Source of the DNA: Actinomadura rubrisoli
GTDB taxonomy: Bacteria; Actinomycetota; Actinomycetes; Streptosporangiales; Streptosporangiaceae
Length of the DNA stretch: 64,000 nucleotides
Direction of reading: 5' to 3'
Assembly: GCF_004349215.1 (NCBI RefSeq)
Contig: NZ_SMKU01000004.1
Span: 1 to 64,000 of the forward strand
The notes under the pieces are model-generated. The model saw only the letters and a program-made list of their open reading frames with translations, did no database searches and was not told where the DNA came from. Within the stretch, counting starts at the first letter, position 1. The number at the start of each line of letters is the position of its first letter. The position numbers were made by a program, and so were the translations under genes. This document shows positions 15,914 to 23,491 of this stretch, piece after piece.

Positions 15914-16786
15914 ATGAAGCTGGGCCTTGACATCTCGGAATTCGCCTGGCCCGGCGGGAGCGAAAGGCTGAGGGCGGACCTGGCCACCGTCGCCCGTACG
16001 GCTGAGGACGCGGGCTTCGACCGGATCAGCGTCATGGATCACCTCTGGCAGGTCGACCACATCGGCGCGCGCGATGACAGCATGCTCGAGGCGTACACGA
16101 CTCTGGGCTTCCTGGCCGGCCGGACCTCGCGGGTGCGGCTGCTGGCGCTGGTCACCGGAGTGGTCTACCGCGAGCCGGGACTCCTCGCCAAGATCGTGAG
16201 CACCTTGGACGTCTTGTCCGCCGGCCGGGCCATGCTCGGCGTCGGCGCCGCATGGTTCGAGGAGGAGGCGCGCGGGCTGGGACTGCCGTTCCCACCCGTC
16301 GCCGAACGCTTCGAGCGGCTCGAGGAGACGTTGCAGATCTGCCGGAGGATGTGGAGCGATGATGCCGCCGCGTTCGAAGGCGCGCACTACCGGCTGGAAC
16401 GCACGCTCAATGTGCCGCAGCCGTTGACCGAACCCCACCCGCCCATACTGATCGGCGGAGAAGGCGAGAAGAGGACACTGCGGCTGGTGGCGAAATATGG
16501 CCAGTCCTGCAATCTGCAGCCGGGTCCCGAGCTCGACCGCAAGCTGCGAGTGCTGCGCGAGCACTGTGCCCGCGAAGGCACAGACTATGACGCGATCGAG
16601 AAGACCGTGCTCTTCAATTTCGACGTGGGCCACAGGAAGCGGAACGTGGGCGCGATCATCGATGCGCTCGGGGGACTCGCCGATCGGGGCATCGGCGTCG
16701 CGCACGGCCGGGTCGTCGGCGTCGCAGGGCTCACACCGCTGGAGACGCTCGGTGACGAGGTGATCCCCGCGGTCGCCGAGCTGTGA
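15914..16786 (+). CDS. LLM-class (F420-dependent type) oxidoreductase
   Basis: A 290-residue luciferase-like TIM barrel. N-terminal MKLGLDISEF and GGSERLRADLATVARTAEDAG, VMDHLWQ, LVTGVVYREPGLLAKIVSTL and GVGAAWFEEEARGLGLPFP are typical of the actinobacterial LLM group that mostly binds F420. The cofactor cannot be proven here. It is the last gene of the heptose block, 19 bp after the aminotransferase, and could perform a redox or hydroxylation step. It is convergent with the YggS-like gene, with a 27-bp gap. Confidence 0.88.
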   Translation: MKLGLDISEFAWPGGSERLRADLATVARTAEDAGFDRISVMDHLWQVDHIGARDDSMLEAYTTLGFLAGRTSRVRLLALVTGVVYREPGLLAKIVSTLDVLSAGRAMLGVGAAWFEEEARGLGLPFPPVAERFERLEETLQICRRMWSDDAAAFEGAHYRLERTLNVPQPLTEPHPPILIGGEGEKRTLRLVAKYGQSCNLQPGPELDRKLRVLREHCAREGTDYDAIEKTVLFNFDVGHRKRNVGAIIDALGGLADRGIGVAHGRVVGVAGLTPLETLGDEVIPAVAEL

Positions 16787-16813
16787 CGTCCTCAGCGCCG
16801 GGTCGCGACGTCC

Positions 16814-17608
16814 TCACCGGCCGGATCGGTGCGAGCCTTCGGATCGGTGCGGTCGAGGTCCGAAGATCGCTGTGCCCACACGGACCAGGGTCGCCCCCTC
16901 CTCCACGGCGACCTCGAAGTCGTCGGACATTCCCATGGACAGCTCCCGGGAGCCCGGGCCGAGGACCCGCGCGAGTTCAGCGGTACGTGCAAAAGCCGCA
17001 CGGGATTCCTCCGGCCGTCCCCCGAGAGCGGGCATGACCATGAGCCCCCGGATCCGCAGGCCCTCGATCTCCTGGCAGGCGGCGTGGAAACCGGGGAGAT
17101 CACCGGCCGGGACGCCATGGGCCGCGGAACGGTCGGTCACCTCGACCTGGATCAGCGCTTCGGCGGTCGTCCCCGCCTGCGATGCCCGCCGTCCGAGTGC
17201 CCGCGCCAGGGCAAGGCCGTCGAGCGAATGGAGCAGGGCGCCGCGGGAAACCGCGATCTTCACTTTGTTGCGTTGCAGGCGGCCGATCAGATGCCAGCGC
17301 ACCCCCGGGATGGACGGGGCCTTGCCATCGAGTTCCTGCGGATAGTTCTCACCGACATCGTGCAGGCCGGCTCTGGCAGCGGCCAGAATCGCAGAAACCG
17401 GCTGGAACTTGGCCGCGGCGACGACCGTGACGTCACCCGGGTCGCGGTTCCCGCGGGCGGCCGCCGCAGAAATGCGCTCGCGTACCCGCTCGACCCGTTC
17501 ACTGATCTCCGTGTCGCCGCCACGCTCCCATCGTTGACGGTCTGGCCTGTCGAGGTTCCCTGCACTGTTCCTCGCCGAGGCTCCGGCCGCCCTATTTGGC
17601 GACGGCAT
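16814..17608 (-). CDS. YggS-family PLP-binding protein
   Basis: About 264 residues of the YggS/PROSC family. PLP lysine K67 in VVAAAKFQP (normally AVSKT.P), VGENYPQELDGK, WHLIGRLQRNKVK, and C-terminal LSMGMSDDFEVAVEEGATLV with RVGTAIFG. Family members bind PLP and control its homeostasis; they have no firmly known reaction. ATG 17608 lies inside the 3' end of the upstream aminotransferase, so the two are coupled. The N-terminal about 35 residues are extra compared with E. coli YggS and have no better internal start. A cluster-dedicated copy may supply PLP to the aminotransferase or be repurposed. Confidence 0.88.
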   Translation of the reverse strand: MPSPNRAAGASARNSAGNLDRPDRQRWERGGDTEISERVERVRERISAAAARGNRDPGDVTVVAAAKFQPVSAILAAARAGLHDVGENYPQELDGKAPSIPGVRWHLIGRLQRNKVKIAVSRGALLHSLDGLALARALGRRASQAGTTAEALIQVEVTDRSAAHGVPAGDLPGFHAACQEIEGLRIRGLMVMPALGGRPEESRAAFARTAELARVLGPGSRELSMGMSDDFEVAVEEGATLVRVGTAIFGPRPHRSEGSHRSGR

Positions 17609-18776
17609 GTGGCCCACCTTCGCTCCTCGGAGATCCTTGTCGGAGTCCCCAATCCTTCAGGTGCGTGAAGCCGCGCTCGCTGAGCAGGTTGACGCGAACG
17701 TGGCCTTTCGTGCCACGCATGCCGAAGCATTCGGGCCCCATGCCGTGCAGGGTGTCTGGAGGCGCGGCTGGACGACCGAACACGAAGTAGCCGCCTTCCG
17801 GGGCAATCCATTCCTCGAATGCCTGCGATTCGATCAGCTCATGATAGCGATTCCTCGCGTATTCGGTCAGCGGACCGTTGCCCGCGCCCTCCCGGAGGGT
17901 CTTCAGCGCACGGTGCGCGAAGGTTCGGTCCGCGATGCCGGCCGCCCCGTGCAATATGCTGTGGAGTTCGATCATTTCGCTCGAATCCCGCTCGGGGACG
18001 ATGAGATAGGCGAACCTGAACCCGTGCAGTGCGAGGGCCTTGGTCGGGCAGACCAGCCGGTACGTGAGTCCTGGATCCAGATCGGAACTGAACTCGCGCC
18101 GCTCCGCACCCCAGTTCAGATACTGGAATGTCCCGTCCACGAAGACCAGCGAGCCGGTTCGCTGCTGCCAGCGTGCCACTTCGTCGATGGTCTCGCGCCG
18201 TACACGGCGCCCGGCGAACCACACTGGATCCGTCAGCCACAGTACGCAGCGGGTGTTCGGAAGCCGCAGCCCCGGATCATCGGCGAAGTCGACGTCGTCG
18301 GCGACCTGTCGCACCGCGAATCCCATGTTGCGAATCAGGTGGACCGCGCTGTTGTAGACGGGAGGAAAATAGCACAGCCGGCGGAGACCGAGTTGCTGGG
18401 CCCGAAACAGCAGGGTGGTCAGGAAACTTGCCGATCCAGTGCCCGGGATGAAGCATCTGCTGCTCCGGAGCGGCTCGCCATAGCGCTCGGCATGCAGCCG
18501 TGCGATGCTTTCCTGGAGGGTGGTGTCCTCCTCCAGATGAGAGTACCTGCTCAGCCCGCCGAGCGACTCGATCGTCTGCGTCAGGAAGGACCCGAGGAAA
18601 ATACCGGTGAACGGATGTGCACCGTTCCAATCGGAGACGAAAACGGCACTATCCGGGTTGGTCAGCCGCCCGTCCAGCACGTTGGGGTGGGCACCGTCCA
18701 CACGAATGCGGTGGTCGAGTACGTCCTGTGCCTCTGCCTGCGCCAGAAGCCGATGCATGTCATTGAAAGCCGCCAC
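17592..18776 (-). CDS. Class I/II PLP aminotransferase
   Basis: A 394-residue fold-type I PLP enzyme. Features: FIPGTGSASFLTTLLFR (cofactor phosphate region), WLTDPVWFAGRRV, VFVDGTFQY (Asp contacting the PLP ring), CPTKALALHGFRFAYLIVP with the Schiff-base Lys, and carboxylate Arg in HVRVNLLSERGF. The substrate is unknown; the divergent active site argues against a housekeeping transaminase. GTG 18776 has GAGGAGGG about 6 nt upstream. It is coupled to the YggS-like gene downstream, and the pair faces away from the NRPS block. Confidence 0.85.
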   Translation of the reverse strand: MAAFNDMHRLLAQAEAQDVLDHRIRVDGAHPNVLDGRLTNPDSAVFVSDWNGAHPFTGIFLGSFLTQTIESLGGLSRYSHLEEDTTLQESIARLHAERYGEPLRSSRCFIPGTGSASFLTTLLFRAQQLGLRRLCYFPPVYNSAVHLIRNMGFAVRQVADDVDFADDPGLRLPNTRCVLWLTDPVWFAGRRVRRETIDEVARWQQRTGSLVFVDGTFQYLNWGAERREFSSDLDPGLTYRLVCPTKALALHGFRFAYLIVPERDSSEMIELHSILHGAAGIADRTFAHRALKTLREGAGNGPLTEYARNRYHELIESQAFEEWIAPEGGYFVFGRPAAPPDTLHGMGPECFGMRGTKGHVRVNLLSERGFTHLKDWGLRQGSPRSEGGPHAVAK

Positions 18777-18904
18777 CTAAGGCCCTCCTCGATCACCATC
18801 TCCAGCACCGATCCACCACGTCCTCGCGGCCGAGGAGGCGCCTTCCAGTCCAATGCTGCCTGGATTGATTCCGCGCACGGCATCTCAGCAACAGGAACAA
18901 CGTA

Positions 18905-19702
18905 AGAAGGGGAAATGGAATTCGTCCCCCGCCACGCACTGACGCTGATCTACACATGTGTTGATGCGACGGCGGCGGATCGTGGAAGGCGGGTCTTCGA
19001 TGGCAGGTGCGCCCACTTGTACCAGGGCGTTCGCGACATTGAGCCCCTTCCATCCTGATCTTGCCGGTCACGACCTGGTTGCGGTCCGCGCGGCGTGAGC
19101 AACAAGGAGCTAGTGGCAGACCGAGGGTTAGCAACGACCTCGACCACCAGGAACTCTGGATGCTATTCCATGGCGCTGCCCTTGATGTGTCCCGCTCGGC
19201 CCGCACATTTGTGGCCGATCTCATCCGCGAGCATCGGCTCCGGACCGGTTCGCGGTGGCGGCGGCTGCCGCCCGGCCGTCAGACGCTGCATTGCGCCGGA
19301 TCGACTGCCACCTCATCGCCGTCATCGACCTTCGGACCCCGGAGGCCACACGGCGGCGGCTGTCCGAACTCGACGCCGAGCCTGTCATGGTGGATGATCC
19401 AGATGAGCGCGGGGGCTACCTGCTGAGCCGTCTCCGTGAAGTCCGAAGGTTATGTTCGGATAACCCGGTCTATCGATGGCCAAATCAGTACGGCAATCCG
19501 GCCAACCCTGACGTTCATGCGCGCACGACAGGTCCGGAGATTTCTCGGCAGGGTGGCTCTTCGTGCAATACCGCCTACATTGCCGTCTCGACCGGCGGCA
19601 GCTTGCCGGCAGATACCTGGAAACATTCTACTCGGATAATTGACTAGAGGAGCAGGGAATCCTCGACGACGTTCGGAATGCAAACGATCGGCTTCGCTCT
19701 GA
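18905..19702 (+). other. Intergenic region with a possible frameshifted coding remnant
   Basis: Between the minus-strand aminotransferase and the plus-strand methyltransferase no intact gene is visible. Parts read as protein: LDHQELWMLFHGAALDV (about 19135-19190) in one frame, continuing in another as DCHLIAVIDLRTPEATRRRL and DDPDERGGYLLSRLREV (about 19255-19450). I do not recognise the family. It may be a broken gene; it also must hold the divergent promoters. G/C third-position bias is weaker than in neighbouring genes. Confidence 0.35.
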
Positions 19703-19726
19703 ATGCCTCGGATTTCTCCTGGAGAC

Positions 19727-20339
19727 GTGACGTTGACTGCGGAAGATCTCCATCGCGCCGATCCACGGATCGCCGATCTCACCGAGATAAACAAAACCAT
19801 GTGGTCGTACGGCGACTATGCCAAGGTCGCCGAACTGCTCTGGCCTGGAGCGGTCCGGCTAGTGGACCAGCTCGGCGACCAGTCCGGGGCGGCGCACCTC
19901 GACATCGCCACCGGCAACGGCAACGTCGCCGTGCTGACGGCCGGGCTGGGCGCCTCGGTCACGGGCCTGGACCTCACCGCTGAATTCTTCCCGGACGCCC
20001 GCCGCAGAGCCACCGCGCAGGGCTCGACGGTCCGGTTCATGGAAGGGGACGTGGAGCGGCTCCCGTTCCCCGATCGGTCCTTCGACACGGTCACATCCGC
20101 GTACGGCATCCAGTTCGCACCACGTCACCGTAGGGCCGCCGCGGAGGTCGCCCGAGTCTGCAAGCCTGAAGGCGTACTGGGCATGTGCAATTGGACACCG
20201 CGCAGCTGGACCGCACACTTCCATGAGGTGATCTCAGATTACTTCCCGGCGCCACCGGAGTTCGCCGGGCAGCCGATGCGGTGGGGCGATGAGAGGTATC
20301 TCCAACGGCTTCTGGGAGATGAGCGCGGAGTTCGTGACG
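19727..20339 (+). pseudogene. SAM-dependent methyltransferase, C-terminally truncated
   Basis: A class I methyltransferase: motif I HLDIATGNGNVAVLTA, acidic LDLTAEFF, FMEGDVERLPFPDRSFD and the post-motif YGIQFAPRHRRAAAEVARV. Family members run about 265-280 residues; here recognisable sequence ends near WGDERYLQRLLGD (about 20320, residue 200), after which the frame continues into sequence that reads as an adenylation domain in a different frame. The start is uncertain: GTG 19727, or TTG 19733 with GGAG 8 nt upstream, or ATG 19703. It looks like a methyltransferase whose 3' part was lost together with the 5' part of the next NRPS gene. Confidence 0.65.
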
Positions 20340-20427
20340 TCGGACCACCGCGGAACCGGGGTTCCGGTCAGGGTGCCGGTCCGGGGACGTCGTCGCCGTC
20401 TGCGGGCCGCGATCCGCCGACCTCGTC

Positions 20428-22332
20428 GTGGCCTACCTCGCGATCGAGCGCTGCCAGGCGGTCTATCTGCCGCTGGACGAACGGTGGCCGGAGCGGCGTA
20501 CGACCGAGCTGCTGGCCCGTAGCGGCGCCGTCGCCGTCCCCGCGCTCGGGGGGAGACCGGGCCCCGCCAATGCCGTGTCCGGCGCCGCGCGGCGGGCGGG
20601 CGTGCCGGTCGTCGCCGGCGATGGAGATTCCGAGCACATGCCTCCCGCCGCATTGGACGCCCAAGCGTCCTCGTCGCCGGATCGGCTTTGCTACCTCATT
20701 TTCACGTCAGGATCCACTGGCGTACCCAAAGGCGCACTGATCGAGCAGCGTGGGTTACTCAACCATCTGTGGGCCAAGGTGGACGATCTGGGGCTCACCC
20801 ACCGCGATTCCGTGGCGCTGACAGCGCCCCTGGTCTTCGACATCTCGATCTGGCAGATGCTGGCGCCGCTCCTGGTCGCCGGGACCGTGCATGTGTTCCG
20901 CGACGCCGACGACCCCGCACGGCTGGTCATGGAACTCGCCGAACTCCAGACGACCGTCGTGGAGCTGGTCCCCACGGTGATCGGGTTCGTCCTCGACGAG
21001 CTGGGCCGGTCCGCCGCCGACGATCCACTACCCGCTCTGCGATGGGTGCTGGCCACCGGCGAGGAACTGCCACCGAAGCTCGCCGGGCGTTGCATGGACG
21101 CTCTCTCGCACGCGAAATTGCTCAACGCCTACGGTCCGGCCGAGTGCTCCGACGATGTCACTCACCACGTCGTCCAGAACGGTGACGTGAATCGGCGGCA
21201 TCTGCCGATCGGTCGTCCCATCGGCAACACCGCACTCTACGTGCTGAGCCCCGGCGAGGACGGATGGACGGCCTGCGCCCCCGGTGAGCCGGGCGAGCTG
21301 TTCGTCGGCGGTCACGGCGTCGGCCGCGGCTACCTCGCCGACGACGAACGCACCGGTGCGGCCTTCCTCGACGACCCGTTCGACGCCCTCTCGCCCACCG
21401 GCCGGATCTACCGCACCGGCGACTCGGTACGGCTGAACGACGAGGGCGTCCTGGAGTACCTCGGCCGTGTCGACCGGCAGGTCAAGGTGGCCGGGGTCCG
21501 CATCGAACTCGGCGAGGTCGAAGCGGTGCTCCGCGAGCACCCCGACATCGAGATTTGCGCGGTCGCCTTCGCGGCGAAGAGATCCCCCGGTGCGCTCGTC
21601 GCACGGGAGACGCGCCTCGCCCTACCCGATTCCCCCGAACTCGTCGGCTACTACGTGGGCGCGCACGCCGACACCGGAGGCATCAGCCGATTCTTGCGCG
21701 ATCGCCTGCCGCACTCGGCGGTGCCGCGTCGCTGGGTCGCGCTGGACGCTCTTCCCACGACGCCGAACGGCAAGGTGGACTACAGCGCGTTACCGTCACC
21801 CGCAACGCAACCCGAACGACCTCGAAAGAAGCGCGGCGAGTCGCCCGGCACACCGGCGAACGACCGTGAGCGACTGGTCGCGACGACGATGGCCGAGGTG
21901 CTGGGGCTTCCCCGGCCGGACGCGCTCGACGCGGCCGAGTCGTTCGTCGAGGCGGGCGGCGACTCGCTGCAGGCGATGAGGTTGGCGAGCAGGCTGCGGG
22001 ACGCGGGCTACCACGTCGGGGTCCGCGACATTCTCCTGGCCGGCGGAATCCCCGAGCTCGCCCGGTCGCTGCGGCCCATCGATGAGCGGGAAGATCACGC
22101 GGGTGCGGAACGTCCGGGCGCCGGGACGACGCCACGCCCCGTCCGCACGCGCCGGCTCACCCCCGAGCAGGAGGTTCCACTGGCGGCTGGAGCCGGACAA
22201 CCCGTACTACAGCTATCAGGGCGTGCTGCGCATCGACGGGCCGGTCGAGTGGGAACGGCTGGCCCGAGCGTGGTCGACGTTGCTCGCCGAGAACCCGAAC
22301 CTCACGGCGCGGATCGCCGAAGACGACGGTGA
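20428..22332 (+). CDS. NRPS adenylation-PCP protein, N-terminally truncated and frameshifted at 3' end
   Basis: Core adenylation motifs in order: A2 AVYLPLDERWP, A3 LIFTSGSTGVPKGALIE, A4 FDISIWQML, A5 LLNAYGPAECS, A6 GELFVGGHGVGRGYL, A7 RIYRTGD, A8 GRVDRQVKVAGVRIELGEVE, A10 PNGKVDYSAL; then a carrier domain with phosphopantetheine Ser in GGDSLQAMRL (about 21958). Motif A1 and about 50-80 N-terminal residues are absent. Asp at the '235' position in FDISIW indicates an alpha-amino acid; a hand-aligned pocket reads D-I-W-E-L-T-A-D-D-K. The real frame appears to switch near 22170 into the condensation domain, so the last about 50 residues in this frame are probably false and the natural protein was A-PCP-C. 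Confidence 0.75.
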   Translation: MAYLAIERCQAVYLPLDERWPERRTTELLARSGAVAVPALGGRPGPANAVSGAARRAGVPVVAGDGDSEHMPPAALDAQASSSPDRLCYLIFTSGSTGVPKGALIEQRGLLNHLWAKVDDLGLTHRDSVALTAPLVFDISIWQMLAPLLVAGTVHVFRDADDPARLVMELAELQTTVVELVPTVIGFVLDELGRSAADDPLPALRWVLATGEELPPKLAGRCMDALSHAKLLNAYGPAECSDDVTHHVVQNGDVNRRHLPIGRPIGNTALYVLSPGEDGWTACAPGEPGELFVGGHGVGRGYLADDERTGAAFLDDPFDALSPTGRIYRTGDSVRLNDEGVLEYLGRVDRQVKVAGVRIELGEVEAVLREHPDIEICAVAFAAKRSPGALVARETRLALPDSPELVGYYVGAHADTGGISRFLRDRLPHSAVPRRWVALDALPTTPNGKVDYSALPSPATQPERPRKKRGESPGTPANDRERLVATTMAEVLGLPRPDALDAAESFVEAGGDSLQAMRLASRLRDAGYHVGVRDILLAGGIPELARSLRPIDEREDHAGAERPGAGTTPRPVRTRRLTPEQEVPLAAGAGQPVLQLSGRAAHRRAGRVGTAGPSVVDVARREPEPHGADRRRRR

Positions 22333-23491
22333 GCCGGTCCAGAGTTTCCCGCACTGGACGATCCCTCTCGGTGATCCAACCGATCTGGAGGATACGCCGG
22401 CGCCGGAGCAGGCCTTCCGCGCGGACGCGGCGGCCGAGGCCGCACGACCGTTCCGCCTGGACCGAGAGCCCATCCTGCGAATACGTGGCTTCCGCCTCGC
22501 TCCCGACGACCACCGGCTCCTCGTGACCATGCACGAGGTGCTCCTGGACGGATGGGGCGCCACGATCCTGTTCCAGCGCATGGGCGTGCTGTACCGCGAT
22601 GACGCGTCCGCGCCCGATCCACATCGGCGTCGAAGGTACGAGCGATTCCTCGACCGCCGGACCGACGAGCTGCGCGGCCCCGAGATGGCCCGCGCCCGCG
22701 ACCACTGGCGCCAGGAGCTCGGAGGAGAGCTTCCGATCCTCGATCTCCCGTCCCCCGGGCCCCGCCGCCCGCCACCGAGCTACCGGGGCCGGATCGTCGA
22801 ACGCGCCTTGTCCGGCGACCGGTACGCCGACCTCCGCAGGACGTGCCGGGCCACCGGCTGCACGCCGTTCATGGTGGTGCTCGCCGGATACGCGCTGGCC
22901 CTCGGCTACTACGCGGACACCGACGACGTCATCGTCGGCGCGCCGATCGCCAACCGCGACGGCCCGGACCGGATCGACGTGCCGACGTTCACGCTGAACA
23001 TGCTGCCACTGCGAATCGACATGCCCCCCGGAAGGCCCGTCGCCGAGCACCTGAGACACGTGCGGAACAAGGTCGCCGACGCCTACTCAACGGCCGGCTA
23101 CCCCTTCGGCTGGATGCTGCAGAACTCACATCCCACGCGGAGAAGCGGCCGGACTCCCGTATCCCAGACGATGCTGAACATGCTGACCTACCCGGCGGGA
23201 GCCATCGACGTGGACGGCGCGCACTGGTCCTTCACCGAACTGGACACGGGGTTCACCAAGTACGACTGCACGCTCTATGTGCAGCAGCACGGGCCGGATG
23301 CCTATCTGCTCCAGCTCGCCTACCAGCTGGACGTCCTCACCGACGAGCTCGCCGAGGCACTTCTCGACAGCGTGCTCGCCGCCATAGAGGCGATGACCGC
23401 CGATGGGGCCTTATCGATCAGCACGGTCGATCTCCTTCCGGCGGCGCATCGCCTAGCGCTGACCGAGGTCACTCACGGGGAGCAGAAATGA
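22082..23491 (+). CDS. NRPS condensation domain (likely continuation of the A-PCP gene)
   Basis: A condensation-fold protein. The family-like sequence begins at FHWRLEPDNPYYSYQG; the about 30 residues before it look like out-of-frame noise. The active-site HHxxxDG motif reads MHEVLLDG: the second His and DG are kept, the first His is Met. Other landmarks are YALALGYYADTDDVIVGAPI and ADAYSTAGYPFGWM. The preceding frame ends with RTRRLTPEQE, a typical condensation N-terminus, which strongly suggests one missing or extra base near 22170. The stop overlaps the next ATG (ATGA at 23488), with GGGGAG upstream. Confidence 0.75.
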   Translation: MSGKITRVRNVRAPGRRHAPSARAGSPPSRRFHWRLEPDNPYYSYQGVLRIDGPVEWERLARAWSTLLAENPNLTARIAEDDGEPVQSFPHWTIPLGDPTDLEDTPAPEQAFRADAAAEAARPFRLDREPILRIRGFRLAPDDHRLLVTMHEVLLDGWGATILFQRMGVLYRDDASAPDPHRRRRYERFLDRRTDELRGPEMARARDHWRQELGGELPILDLPSPGPRRPPPSYRGRIVERALSGDRYADLRRTCRATGCTPFMVVLAGYALALGYYADTDDVIVGAPIANRDGPDRIDVPTFTLNMLPLRIDMPPGRPVAEHLRHVRNKVADAYSTAGYPFGWMLQNSHPTRRSGRTPVSQTMLNMLTYPAGAIDVDGAHWSFTELDTGFTKYDCTLYVQQHGPDAYLLQLAYQLDVLTDELAEALLDSVLAAIEAMTADGALSISTVDLLPAAHRLALTEVTHGEQK

